A DNA stretch of 64,000 nt from JACVRW01 sp963803245 (GTDB lineage: Bacteria; Actinomycetota; Thermoleophilia; Solirubrobacterales; Thermoleophilaceae): assembly GCA_963803245.1 (NCBI GenBank), contig CAWDLI010000001.1, forward strand, positions 1-64,000, read 5' to 3'. Below the pieces are notes generated by a model. It was not told where the DNA came from, made no database searches, and was given only the letters and a program-made list of their open reading frames with translations. Positions 1-8,381 of this stretch are shown piece by piece (the first letter of the stretch is position 1; the number at the start of each line of letters is the position of its first letter). Made by a program: the position numbers and the translations under genes.

Positions 1-1
1 C

Positions 2-169
2 GTGGCCACCGAGGACCTCGTGTCGATGCTTCACGAGATGGGCTACGAAACGGGGATCGACCTCGCCGCGCTCGTGGCCGCGGCCCGCGAGGCGCAGCAG
101 GTGCTCGGCCGCCCGCTCGGGAGTCACGTGCTCACCGCGGGACCCGTTGAATGGCAGAGTCAATCGTGA
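2..169 (+). CDS. hydroxymethylglutaryl-CoA lyase, C-terminal end (partial)
   Basis: Only the last 55 codons are in the window; the gene enters from the left edge. The reading frame encodes a tail with the pattern TEDLVSMLHEMGYETGIDL, then a helix and LGRPLGSHVL, which matches the C-terminus of HMG-CoA lyases (TIM-barrel HMGL family, cleaving HMG-CoA to acetoacetate and acetyl-CoA in leucine degradation). The active-site residues lie outside the window. It overlaps the next gene by 19 bases. An acetoacetyl-CoA synthetase gene at 11 kb could use its product. Confidence 0.75.
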   Translation: MATEDLVSMLHEMGYETGIDLAALVAAAREAQQVLGRPLGSHVLTAGPVEWQSQS

Positions 170-1287
170 GCATCGCCGAGCTTCGCCACGACGTGGAGAC
201 CCTCGCGGGCATGGTGCGCGACTCCGCCGGTCCGGGCGAGCGCGCCTCGGCCGACTGGGCGGCAGACCGCCTGCGCCAGCTTGGCGCCGACGACGTCCGC
301 GTCGAGTCGTACCGCTACCAGAGCACCTTCGCGTACGCCCAGGGCGCCCACTTCGCCGCGGGCGCGCTGGCGGCGCTGCGTGGGCGCCGGCTGCTGGCGG
401 CCGCGGCGCTGGCGTCGTTCGAGCTCGACTACAGCGGGCGGGCGCAGTGGCTCCGCGCCGTGCTGCCCGCGGGCGACGGCGCGAACGCGATCGGAAGATT
501 GCCGGCTCGCGGACAGCGCACTCGCACGCTGGTGCTCGTGGCGCACCACGACGCCGCCAAGACCGGGCTGATGTGGGATCCGCGCATGCTCGCCGCAGGC
601 GATGCCGCGGCCGAGCGCACCGGCAAGCGCGCGTCGCTGGCGCTCCTGCCCGAGCTGGCGCTGCTCGGCGCGGTCGTGGGCGGCCCTCGGCTACGCCGGG
701 TGGCGGCGGCGATCCTGGGAACCGCGGTGGCGCTGACGGCAGACCAGGCACGGAGTCCCACCGTGCCCGGCGCGAACGACAACGCGAGCGGCGTGGCGGG
801 CGTGCTCGCCGTGGCAGGGCGCCTGGCGCACGACCGGCCCGCAGGTCTCGAGGTGGTGGTGCTCCTGTGCGGCTCCGAGGAATCCGGGATGGGCGGCATG
901 GGCGCCTGGATGCGCTCGGAAGGCCAGGCGCTCGACTCGGCCACGACGCTGGTGCTCGGTCTCGACACCGTGGGCTCGGGCGAGCCGGTCGTGCTCGAAG
1001 CCGAGGGTGGTCTCTGGGCGGTGCGCTACCGCGAGGAGGACGTGGCGTTCGCCGAGCTGGCGGCCAACACCGCCGGCGTGCGGCTGCGGCGCTGGCGGCT
1101 CGGCGCCTGGACGGACCCCGTTCTGGCCAGGCTGGGCGGCCTCCCGACGGTCTCGCTCCTCTCCGTGCGCCAGGGCGGCTTCCCCAACTATCACCTCCCG
1201 CAGGACACGCCCGAGCAGGTGGACTACGGCTGTCTCGAGGCCTGCGTGAACGCGTCCGCGGCCATCGCCCGGGCCCACGCCGCCTGA
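151..1287 (+). CDS. M28-family zinc metallopeptidase
   Basis: A 378-residue protein with the five zinc-ligand motifs of M28 aminopeptidases in order: HHDAAKTG (His), GANDNASG (bridging Asp), GSEESG (catalytic Glu then Glu ligand), LGLDTVGSG (Asp) and NYHLPQD (His) near the C-terminus. A hydrophobic stretch of about 45 residues between the first His and the NDNASG motif is longer than usual and may be membrane-associated. There is no clear signal peptide. The substrate is unknown; M28 members are mostly aminopeptidases or carboxypeptidases. The start ATG lies inside the end of the HMG-CoA lyase gene, suggesting co-transcription. A second, clearly membrane-embedded M28 gene lies at 12954-14174. 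Confidence 0.85.
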   Translation: MAESIVSIAELRHDVETLAGMVRDSAGPGERASADWAADRLRQLGADDVRVESYRYQSTFAYAQGAHFAAGALAALRGRRLLAAAALASFELDYSGRAQWLRAVLPAGDGANAIGRLPARGQRTRTLVLVAHHDAAKTGLMWDPRMLAAGDAAAERTGKRASLALLPELALLGAVVGGPRLRRVAAAILGTAVALTADQARSPTVPGANDNASGVAGVLAVAGRLAHDRPAGLEVVVLLCGSEESGMGGMGAWMRSEGQALDSATTLVLGLDTVGSGEPVVLEAEGGLWAVRYREEDVAFAELAANTAGVRLRRWRLGAWTDPVLARLGGLPTVSLLSVRQGGFPNYHLPQDTPEQVDYGCLEACVNASAAIARAHAA

Positions 1288-1350
1288 GCGGCCCGGGCTT
1301 AGTTAGTCGCCGCCCGGGTAGGGATGACCGGGAGCTAGGAGGGAGGCGAC

Positions 1351-2976
1351 GTGGCGACCGAGACGGAGGATCGCCCCCGCGACGAGAAGACCGAGATCGG
1401 TCGCGGCGGCACCTACAAGACGCTGGACGAGCAGTCGGGGAAGCTCTCCGAGGCCGAGCAGCGCTTCGAGCGCCGCCGGCGGACGATCGGCCTGTTCCTG
1501 GGCCCGATCGTGCTCGCCGCGATGTTGCTGATCCCGTTCGACCTCGACCCGAACCAGCATCGGCTCGCGGCGATTCTCGCCTTCGTGATCGTCTGGTGGG
1601 TCACCGAGGCGATCCCAATCCCGGTGACCGCCCTGCTCGGAGTGACGCTCTGCGCGCTGCTCGAGGCCACGCCGCCGCCGGAGGAGGGCGACAGCAGCGT
1701 CGACGTCGTCTTCAGCCTCTTCACCGACGACACGATCTTCCTGTTCATCGGCAGCTTCATCATCGCCCAGGCGATGCTGGTCCACGGGCTTCACCGGCGG
1801 CTCGCCTACCGGGTGCTCGGGATGCGGCAGGTGGGCGGCTCGACGTTCCGGATCATCCTCGCCTTCGGCCTGATCGGCGCGGTCACCTCACCGGTGATGT
1901 CGAACACCGCGGCCGCGGCCATGATGCTCCCGATCGCCCTCGGCGTGATGGGCGTGGTGGGCGGCATGGTGGCGAAGCAGGCGGGTGGCAACAAGGACCC
2001 CGAGCGGCTGCGCTTCGGCGCCGCGCTGATGCTCGTGATCACCTACGGCATCACGGTCGGAGGCCTGCTGCTCCCGATCGGGAGCCCGCCGAACCTGATC
2101 GGTCGCGAGCTGCTCGAGGAGGAGACGGGCGAGCCGATCACCTTCGTCGAGTGGTTCGTCATGGCGCTGCCGATCGTGCTCGTGATGTTCGTCGCCGTGG
2201 TGCTGATTGTCATGCTGTTCAACCGGCCCGAGGTGAAGCGCGCGGAGGGCGTGGAGGAGTACGTAGCCGAGGAGCGCGGCAAGCTCGGCCCGCTCACGCG
2301 CGGTGAGAAGAACACGCTGTTCGTGCTCGCCTTCGCTCTGGTGGGCTGGTTCCTGCCCGGCCTGGTGGGCACGATCGTGGGCGACGACTCGGATGCCTAC
2401 AAGGAGGTGAGCGAGGCGGCCAACGAGGGCATCGTGGCGATCCTCGCCGCCTCGATGCTCTTCGTGCTGCCCGTGGACTGGGCGCGCCGCCGCTTCACGC
2501 TCAACTGGAACCAGGCGGCGGGGATCGACTGGGGCACCGTCATTCTCTTTGGCGGCGGGATCACGCTCGGCACCCTGCTGAGCCAGACCGGGCTGGCCAC
2601 TGTCGTGGGCGAGTCGCTCTCGGACGCGATCGGAGTATCCAGCCTGCTCGGTGTGACGATCGTCGTCGTGGTCGTGGCGGTGATCATCTCCGAGACGACC
2701 AGCAACACGGCGAGCGCGGCGATCGTGGTGCCGATCGCCATCTCGATCGCGGCGGCGGCCGACCTGAACCCGACGATCCCCGCGCTGGCGGCGATCTTCG
2801 GCGCCAACTACGGCTTCATGCTCCCGGTGTCCACCCCGCCGAACGCGATCGTGTACTCGTCGGGACTGCTGCCGATCACGCGCATGGTCAAGGCCGGGGC
2901 GGTGTTCGACGTCATCGGAATCGTGCTCTGCGTGGTCGGCGTGTCGATCATGGCCAACGTCGTGGGGCTCGTGTAG
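1351..2976 (+). CDS. SLC13/DASS-family sodium:dicarboxylate (or anion) symporter
   Basis: A 541-residue polytopic membrane protein with about 11-12 hydrophobic segments. It carries the two Ser-Asn-Thr motifs that form the substrate and sodium sites of divalent anion:sodium symporters: SPVMSNTAAAAMMLP in the first half and SETTSNTASAAIVVP in the second. The N-terminus is a charged cytoplasmic stretch of about 45 residues. The GTG start is preceded by a strong purine-rich site (GGAGGGAGG) about 5 bases upstream. Likely substrates are C4-dicarboxylates, citrate or sulfate; sequence alone does not decide. Confidence 0.87.
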   Translation: MATETEDRPRDEKTEIGRGGTYKTLDEQSGKLSEAEQRFERRRRTIGLFLGPIVLAAMLLIPFDLDPNQHRLAAILAFVIVWWVTEAIPIPVTALLGVTLCALLEATPPPEEGDSSVDVVFSLFTDDTIFLFIGSFIIAQAMLVHGLHRRLAYRVLGMRQVGGSTFRIILAFGLIGAVTSPVMSNTAAAAMMLPIALGVMGVVGGMVAKQAGGNKDPERLRFGAALMLVITYGITVGGLLLPIGSPPNLIGRELLEEETGEPITFVEWFVMALPIVLVMFVAVVLIVMLFNRPEVKRAEGVEEYVAEERGKLGPLTRGEKNTLFVLAFALVGWFLPGLVGTIVGDDSDAYKEVSEAANEGIVAILAASMLFVLPVDWARRRFTLNWNQAAGIDWGTVILFGGGITLGTLLSQTGLATVVGESLSDAIGVSSLLGVTIVVVVVAVIISETTSNTASAAIVVPIAISIAAAADLNPTIPALAAIFGANYGFMLPVSTPPNAIVYSSGLLPITRMVKAGAVFDVIGIVLCVVGVSIMANVVGLV

Positions 2977-2996
2977 CGCTTAGGTAGCCTCGGGCC

Positions 2997-4175
2997 ATGT
3001 CCAGGCTCGCGCGCGCCGCCGGCCTCTCGGTGGCGGTTGGAGCCGCGACCGTGCTGCCGGGATTCCTCGTCGGAGCGCTCGCGCTGCAGATGCGCGGCGA
3101 CCTCGACGCGAGCGTGACCGCGGTGGCCGCGGGCGTGACGGTGTTCTTCCTGGCGGGTGCGGTGGGGGCCGGTGCCGGCGGCCGGCTCTCGGAGCGCCTG
3201 GGTGCCCTGGCGGCGATGCGCGGCTCGGTGATCGTCACGGCGGCCTGCCTGTTCGCCATAGCCGGGCTGGCGCAGTCGCTGGCGGCGGTGTTCGCGCTGC
3301 TCGCGGTGGCCGGGCTCGCCAACGCGGTGAACCAGCCCGCGATCAACCTCTTCATGGCCGACCAGGTGCCGCTCGATCGCCAGGGGCTCGCGTTCGGGAT
3401 CAAGCAGTCGGCCATTCCCGGGGCGATCCTCGTGAGCGGTCTCGCGCTGCCGCTCGTGGCGATTCCGCTCGGCTGGCGCGAGACGTTCGCGATCTGCGGG
3501 GCCATGGTGCTGGTCGTGGCGGTGATCGCCCGGCAGGGTGAGGGCTCCTTCCACGCGCCCGAGGAGCGCGAGCCGCCACCACGCGTGCAGCGGGAGCTGC
3601 TGTACCTGGCCGTGGGCGCCGCCCTCGCAGGCGCCGGGGCGAACGCTCTCGCCACCTACCTCGTGGCCTCGGCCGTGGACGTGGGGATCGCCGAGGGCAC
3701 GGCGGGGCTCCTCGCCGCGCTCGGCAGCGCGGCGAGCCTCGCGGTCCGCATGTCGCTCGGCGCCCGGGCGGACCGGCGGAGCGACTACGGCTACGGCACG
3801 GTGGTCGCGCTGCTGATCGCGGGGTCGGCCGGCTTCGGTCTCATGACTTTCGACGTCCCCGCGCCGTTCGTGATCGGGGCGGTCACGGCGTTCTCGCTGG
3901 GCTGGGGCTGGCCCGGGCTGTTCAACCTCGCCGTGGTGGCCAACCATCGCGAGGCTCCGGCCGCGGCCACCGGCATCACGCAGAGCGGGATCTACGTGGG
4001 CGCGTCGCTCGGTCCGCTCGCCTACGGATTGCTGGCCGACCAGATCGGCTACGGCGGCGCGTGGGCCGCCGTGGCCGGGACGTCGCTGCTGGGGGCAGCC
4101 GTGATGGCCGTGGCCGGCCGGGCGGACGTGGCGGCGGCCCGGGAACCCGTCGGCGCGGCTAAAGGCCGGGCTTAG
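2997..4175 (+). CDS. major facilitator superfamily transporter
   Basis: A 392-residue protein with 12 predicted membrane segments and small-residue-rich helices typical of MFS carriers. A loop motif after helix 2 (GGRLSERLG) resembles the MFS motif A, and the two halves are separated by a charged loop near residues 180-200. It is encoded 20 bases after the SLC13 gene on the same strand, so the two may form one transcript. Substrate unknown. Its stop overlaps by four bases the stop of the convergent enoyl-CoA hydratase gene. Confidence 0.83.
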   Translation: MSRLARAAGLSVAVGAATVLPGFLVGALALQMRGDLDASVTAVAAGVTVFFLAGAVGAGAGGRLSERLGALAAMRGSVIVTAACLFAIAGLAQSLAAVFALLAVAGLANAVNQPAINLFMADQVPLDRQGLAFGIKQSAIPGAILVSGLALPLVAIPLGWRETFAICGAMVLVVAVIARQGEGSFHAPEEREPPPRVQRELLYLAVGAALAGAGANALATYLVASAVDVGIAEGTAGLLAALGSAASLAVRMSLGARADRRSDYGYGTVVALLIAGSAGFGLMTFDVPAPFVIGAVTAFSLGWGWPGLFNLAVVANHREAPAAATGITQSGIYVGASLGPLAYGLLADQIGYGGAWAAVAGTSLLGAAVMAVAGRADVAAAREPVGAAKGRA

Positions 4176-4951
4176 CGTCCGGCGAACTGCGGGTCGCGCT
4201 TCTCGAAGAAGGCGCGCGAGCCCTCGGCGAAGTCCTCGGTGGCGGCGAGGGTCTCCTGCGCGGCCACCTCCTGCTCGAGCGTGCTCGCCAGCGCCGGCTT
4301 GGCCGCCGCGTCGAGCACGCGCTTGGCCAGGGCCACCGCCCGGGGAGCCGCGGCGAGCAGCTCGTTCGCGAGCGCGTCGGTGGCGTCCTGGAGACCGTCG
4401 GCCGGGGCGATCCGGTTGGCGAAGCCGATCCGGTACGCCTCGTGGCCGTCGATGACCTTTCCGGTCATGATCAGCTCCTTCGCGCGGCCGATTCCGACCA
4501 CCGCCGGCAGGCGCGAGCAGCCGCCCACGTCCGGCAGCAGGCCCACGCGCACCTCCATGATTCCGGCCACCGCGTCCTCGGCCATAACGCGGAAGTCGCA
4601 GGCCAGCGCCAGCTCGAAGGCCCCGCCGAGCGCCGCGCCGTGGATCTGGCAGATCGTGGGCTTCGGCATCTCCTCGAGGAGGTTCCACCAGCCGATCAGC
4701 GGCCGCCGGAAGCTGCGCAGGCCCTCCGGGTGCTCGGAGAGGTCGCGCAGGTCGTTCAGGTCCATTCCGGAGGAGAACATGGCGCCCTCGCCGCGCACGA
4801 TCACCACGCGCACCGAGTCGTCGTCGGCGGCGGCCTCGATGGCCGGACCGAGCTCCCGGATCAGCTCGCCGTTCATCGCGTTGCGCTTGTTCGGCCGGTT
4901 GAGCACGAGGTGGCGCACCGCTCCGCTGTCCTCGACCTTGATCAGTGACAT
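4172..4951 (-). CDS. enoyl-CoA hydratase/isomerase family protein
   Basis: A 259-residue crotonase-fold enzyme. The N-terminus has the family pattern LVLNRPNKRNAMN; the first oxyanion-hole segment is SSGMDLNDL and the second is IHGAALGGAFELALACD. The usual acid/base Glu region reads GIMEVRVGLLPDVGG. It probably hydrates enoyl-CoA or isomerises a related thioester in fatty acid or amino acid breakdown. I chose the ATG at 4951 (MSLIKVEDSG) because a GGGGAG site precedes it; an upstream extension is possible but runs through a hairpin repeat. It is divergent from the hydroxybutyryl-CoA dehydrogenase gene at 5036. Confidence 0.87.
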   Translation of the reverse strand: MSLIKVEDSGAVRHLVLNRPNKRNAMNGELIRELGPAIEAAADDDSVRVVIVRGEGAMFSSGMDLNDLRDLSEHPEGLRSFRRPLIGWWNLLEEMPKPTICQIHGAALGGAFELALACDFRVMAEDAVAGIMEVRVGLLPDVGGCSRLPAVVGIGRAKELIMTGKVIDGHEAYRIGFANRIAPADGLQDATDALANELLAAAPRAVALAKRVLDAAAKPALASTLEQEVAAQETLAATEDFAEGSRAFFEKRDPQFAGR

Positions 4952-4974
4952 GTAGGCTCCCCGCCGCTTGACGA

Positions 4975-5015
4975 ATGACATCGGTGCGCAGCCGGCCAGC
5001 CGGCTGCTTCCGCAC
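4975..5015. repeat. REP-like hairpin element, copy 1
   Basis: A perfect 9-bp stem (GCAGCCGGC / GCCGGCTGC, 4988-5007) with a two-base loop sits inside a conserved frame: GACATCGGTGC on the left and TTCCGCA on the right. GTGC and GCAC at the edges can extend the stem. A second copy at 41221-41263 keeps both flanks exactly and changes one stem base with its partner. It lies between two divergent genes, so it is not a simple terminator of either. Confidence 0.7.
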
Positions 5016-5035
5016 ACCCGGAAAAAGGCAGGCTA

Positions 5036-5920
5036 GTGGAGATCAAGACGGTCGGAGTACTCGGCTGTGGGCTGATGGGCCATGGCATCGCGCAGGTGGC
5101 GGCACAGGCCGGCTTCGACGTGGTGGTGCGGGAACTCGATCAGGGCAAGCTCGACAAGGGGCTGGCGAAGATCGACAAGCAGCTCGCGCGCGCCGTCGAG
5201 AAGGGGCGCATCGAGCAGGCCGACGCCGACTCCGTGCGTGGCCGCCTGCAGGGCACGCTCGACTACGGCGACCTGGCCGACTGCGACCTCGTGATCGAGG
5301 CGATCACCGAGGATCTCGACCTCAAGCTCGAGATGTGGCGCGAGGTGGACTCGGTCGCGAAGCCCGAGGCCGTGTTCGCCACCAACACGTCGTCGCTGGC
5401 GGTGATCGACCAGGCGGCCGCGACCTCCCGGCCCGAGCGCTTCCTCGGCCTCCACTACTTCAACCCGGCGCAGGTGATGAAGCTCGTAGAGGTCGTGCGC
5501 GGCATCACCACCTCCGACGAGGCCTTCGACGTGGGCACGAGCTTCACGCACTCGATCGGCAAGCTCGGCATCCCGACGCGCGACAAGGCCGGGTTCATCG
5601 TCAACCGGCTGCTGGTGCCCTACATGCTCGACGCCATCCGCGCCTACGAGGAGGGCGTAGGCTCGATCGACGAGATCGACGCCGCCATGAAGGCGGGTGC
5701 CGCGCATCCGATGGGACCTCTGACCCTGTCCGACTTCGTGGGCCTCGACACGCTCGGCTCGATCTGCGACGTGATGTACGACGAGTTCCGCGAGCGCCGC
5801 TTCGCCCAGCCGCCGACGCTCCGCAAGATGCTGGCCGCCGGCTGGTACGGCCAGAAGAGCGGGATGGGCTTCTACGACTGGTCCGGCGAGTCGCCGGTGC
5901 CGAACCCGCAGCTCGCCTAG
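5036..5920 (+). CDS. 3-hydroxybutyryl-CoA dehydrogenase
   Basis: A 294-residue NAD(P)-dependent 3-hydroxyacyl-CoA dehydrogenase. It has the N-terminal Rossmann signature GVLGCGLMGHGIAQ, the catalytic region with GLHYFNPAQVMKLVEV (His of the His-Glu pair), and the C-terminal helical domain with GFIVNRLLVPYMLDA and HPMGPLTLSDFVGLDTL. It interconverts acetoacetyl-CoA and 3-hydroxybutyryl-CoA. Length and motifs are complete. The GTG start has only a weak ribosome site (AAAAAGGCAGG). It lies next to an enoyl-CoA hydratase gene, consistent with C4 acyl-CoA metabolism. Confidence 0.92.
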   Translation: MEIKTVGVLGCGLMGHGIAQVAAQAGFDVVVRELDQGKLDKGLAKIDKQLARAVEKGRIEQADADSVRGRLQGTLDYGDLADCDLVIEAITEDLDLKLEMWREVDSVAKPEAVFATNTSSLAVIDQAAATSRPERFLGLHYFNPAQVMKLVEVVRGITTSDEAFDVGTSFTHSIGKLGIPTRDKAGFIVNRLLVPYMLDAIRAYEEGVGSIDEIDAAMKAGAAHPMGPLTLSDFVGLDTLGSICDVMYDEFRERRFAQPPTLRKMLAAGWYGQKSGMGFYDWSGESPVPNPQLA

Positions 5921-6462
5921 TCCTGCGGCAGGTCCCCGGGCAGGAGCGAGAAGACGACCACGTCGTGGCGCAGGCCGTTGGGCTCCTCGTGGGAGTGGAG
6001 CAGCCCTTCGCGTGTGAAGCCGCAGCGCTCTGCGACCCGCTGGGAGGCCAGGTTGTCGGTATCCGTGTGCAGGTCCAGGCGCATGAGACCGAGATCACCG
6101 AGCGCCCAGCGTGAGAGCAGCCGCACAGCGTGGGTGGCTATGCCCCGGCCTCTCGCCGCGGGCGCGAGCCAGTAGCCGATCTCCGCGCGCCGCTTCGGCC
6201 AGTCGAAGCGCATCAGCCCCACCGCTCCGAGGAACTCGTCGCTCTCGCTGTCGGCGATCACGAGCGAGAGCGCCTCGCCGCCCGCGTGACTGTCGATGAA
6301 CGCGCGAAGCTGCTCCTCGGTCTGGTTCTCGGGCACTCCCGTGAAGCGCGGGACGAGCGGGTCGCGGCTGGCCGTGAGTCCTGGACCCACGTCGGCCTCG
6401 CTCCAAGGGCGCACCCGAACGCGCTCGTCGGCGAGCGGCGGCGGGATGGGCAGCGGTCCCAA
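5917..6462 (-). CDS. GNAT-family N-acetyltransferase (RimJ/RimL type)
   Basis: A 181-residue acetyltransferase of the RimJ/RimL subgroup. It shows the N-terminal ERVRVRPWSEADV, the beta4 strand GAVGLMRFDW, the acetyl-CoA pyrophosphate loop RGRGIATHAV and the beta6-helix segment DNLASQRVAERCGF followed by REGLL. Such enzymes acetylate ribosomal protein N-termini, small amines or antibiotics; the target here is unknown. The stop overlaps by four bases the convergent dehydrogenase gene. Confidence 0.87.
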   Translation of the reverse strand: MGPLPIPPPLADERVRVRPWSEADVGPGLTASRDPLVPRFTGVPENQTEEQLRAFIDSHAGGEALSLVIADSESDEFLGAVGLMRFDWPKRRAEIGYWLAPAARGRGIATHAVRLLSRWALGDLGLMRLDLHTDTDNLASQRVAERCGFTREGLLHSHEEPNGLRHDVVVFSLLPGDLPQD

Positions 6463-6482
6463 GGGCTACCGGCCCTCGGCGC

Positions 6483-6809
6483 TCAGCGGCGGGTGACCGA
6501 GGCGAGCGGCACTGTCGACGCGCGGCCCTGCTTGAGCCAGAACACCGTGGCGGTGCCCGCCTTGGGGTCCACCTCCTGGACCTTCCCGAGCTCGCCGGTG
6601 GTCTTTTTCCGCACATGCCCCGGAGGCAGCGGGCCGGCGGTCCTCACCGGTTCCGGCGAGGGCGTGCTCTTTCGGGGCGGCTTGGGCGCCCTGGCGGGCG
6701 GCGGCGGCGCGGGCGGCTCGGCTTCGGGCTTCTTGAGCACCTTCTCGAGCGGCACCACGTTGGCGCCTGTTCCCTTCGTCTCCGTGTCGAGGACCCAGAC
6801 CTTTCCCAT
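6483..6809 (-). CDS. small Pro-rich hypothetical protein
   Basis: A 108-residue protein I do not recognise. The first 20 residues (MGKVWVLDTETKGTGANVVP) look like a short beta-strand motif, the middle 40 are Pro/Ala/Lys-rich and probably disordered, and the last 40 (GELGKVQEVDPKAGTATVFW, then a basic end) suggest a small SH3-like or KOW-like beta barrel. It lies 20 bases upstream of the GNAT gene on the same strand and is divergent from the carboxylase gene. Confidence 0.6.
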   Translation of the reverse strand: MGKVWVLDTETKGTGANVVPLEKVLKKPEAEPPAPPPPARAPKPPRKSTPSPEPVRTAGPLPPGHVRKKTTGELGKVQEVDPKAGTATVFWLKQGRASTVPLASVTRR

Positions 6810-6855
6810 TCCCGTTCAACTCTAGAGGCACCCTTCGCACTACAGTGGCCGTCCG

Positions 6856-8367
6856 ATGAGCACCTTCGAAGAGGCCCTCGAGCGGGCCAGGGCGGGCGGT
6901 CCGCAGCGCCACCACGACAAGTCGCGCGAGCAGGGCAAGCTCCCTGCGCGCGAGCGCGTGGACCGGCTCGTGGACCCGGGCTCGCTGGTCGAGGACGCGC
7001 TGCTCGCGAACTGGCAGGAGGAGGGCCTGGGAGCGGACGGCGTGATCACGGGACTTGCGACGGTGGCCGGGAGACCGGTGGCTCTGATGGCCAACGACCC
7101 GACCGTCAAGGCCGGGTCCTGGGGGCCCAAGACCGTCGAGAAGATCATCCGCGTCCAGGAGCAGGCGCTCGCGCAGCGGGTCCCGATGATCTACCTGGTG
7201 GACTCGGCCGGCGCCCGGATCACCGACCAGGTCCAGATGTTCCCCGGGCGGCGCGGAGCCGGGCGCATCTTCCACACCGAGGTGAAGCTCTCGGGCGTCG
7301 TGCCCCAGGTGTGCGTGCTGTTCGGTCCGAGCGCCGCGGGCGGCGCCTACATACCGGCGTTCTGCGACGTCGTGATCATGCGCGACGGCAACTCCTCGAT
7401 GTACCTCGGCTCGCCGCGCATGGCCGAGATGGTGATCGGCGAGAGCGTGTCGCTCGAGGAGATGGGCGGCGCCCGCATGCACACCGGCGTGTCTGGCTGC
7501 GGCCACTTCCTCGTGAAGTCGGACGAGGAGGGCATCGATCTGGCCCAGCGCTACCTGTCGTTCTTCCCGCGCAACTGGGAGGAGAAGCCGCCGCTCGCGC
7601 CGCCCGCCGAGCCCGCGGCGCCGCTGCCGGACATCCCGGTGGACGAGAACAAGCCGTTCGACATGCAGGAGCTGATCGCCGCGCTCGTGGACGCGGACTC
7701 GTTCCTCGAGGTGCACCCGCGCTGGGCCAAGGAGCTGATCGTCGGCTATGCCCGGCTCGAGGGCGGGGTGGTGGGAATCGTGGCCAACCAGCCGCGCCAG
7801 AAGGGCGGCGTGCTGTTCGTGGACTCGGCCGACAAGGCCGCGCGCTTCATCTGGACCTGCAACGCCTTCAACGTGCCGCTGCTGTTCCTGGCCGACGTGC
7901 CGGGCTTCATGATCGGCACCCAGGTCGAGCGCCAGGGGATCATCCGGGCCGGGGCGAAGATGATCTCGGCCGTGTCCGAGGCGACCGTGCCGAAGATCTC
8001 GGTGATCGTCCGGAAGGCCTACGGAGCGGGGCTCTACGCGATGGCGGGCCCCGCCTACGAGCCCGACGCGTGCCTGGCGCTACCGGATGCGAAGATCGCC
8101 GTGATGGGGCCGCAGGCTGCGATCAACGCCGTCTTCTACAACCAGCTGCAGGCGATCGAGGACGAGGACGAGCGCGCCCGGCGCACCGAGGAGCTGCGCG
8201 CCGAGTACAGCGAGGAGATCGACATCCTCCACCTGGCGTCCGAGCTCGTGGTGGACGCGGTGATCCCCGCGACAGGCCTGCGCGCCGAGCTGATCCGCCG
8301 CTTCGCGGCCTACGCGGACCGCGAGCGCACCTGGCCCGCCAAGCGCAACGCCGTCACTCCCGTTTGA
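6856..8367 (+). CDS. acyl-CoA carboxylase, carboxyltransferase (beta) subunit
   Basis: A 503-residue carboxyltransferase of the propionyl/methylcrotonyl/acetyl-CoA carboxylase beta family. The N-terminal domain has KLPARERVDRLVDPGS and LVDSAGARITDQ, with an oxyanion region FGPSAAGGAYIPAF; the C-terminal domain has LADVPGFMIGTQVE and RKAYGAGLYAM. It transfers CO2 from carboxybiotin to an acyl-CoA. The biotin carboxylase/carrier subunit is not in the window. The HMG-CoA lyase and hydratase nearby make a role in leucine or odd-chain acyl breakdown possible, but substrate cannot be read from sequence. Confidence 0.88.
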   Translation: MSTFEEALERARAGGPQRHHDKSREQGKLPARERVDRLVDPGSLVEDALLANWQEEGLGADGVITGLATVAGRPVALMANDPTVKAGSWGPKTVEKIIRVQEQALAQRVPMIYLVDSAGARITDQVQMFPGRRGAGRIFHTEVKLSGVVPQVCVLFGPSAAGGAYIPAFCDVVIMRDGNSSMYLGSPRMAEMVIGESVSLEEMGGARMHTGVSGCGHFLVKSDEEGIDLAQRYLSFFPRNWEEKPPLAPPAEPAAPLPDIPVDENKPFDMQELIAALVDADSFLEVHPRWAKELIVGYARLEGGVVGIVANQPRQKGGVLFVDSADKAARFIWTCNAFNVPLLFLADVPGFMIGTQVERQGIIRAGAKMISAVSEATVPKISVIVRKAYGAGLYAMAGPAYEPDACLALPDAKIAVMGPQAAINAVFYNQLQAIEDEDERARRTEELRAEYSEEIDILHLASELVVDAVIPATGLRAELIRRFAAYADRERTWPAKRNAVTPV

Positions 8368-8381
8368 CCATCGCCGCTTAG

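Noticed and set aside
147..2306. A 719-codon open frame in the plus strand across the M28 and transporter genes
   Set aside because: It is extremely Arg/Gly/Ala-rich with no domain, and it overlaps two genes with clear motifs in another frame; high-GC DNA gives such shadow frames.
2808..5015. A 735-codon minus-strand frame opposite the MFS gene
   Set aside because: Low-complexity Arg/His/Gly translation; only its last part corresponds to real sequence in another frame (the enoyl-CoA hydratase).
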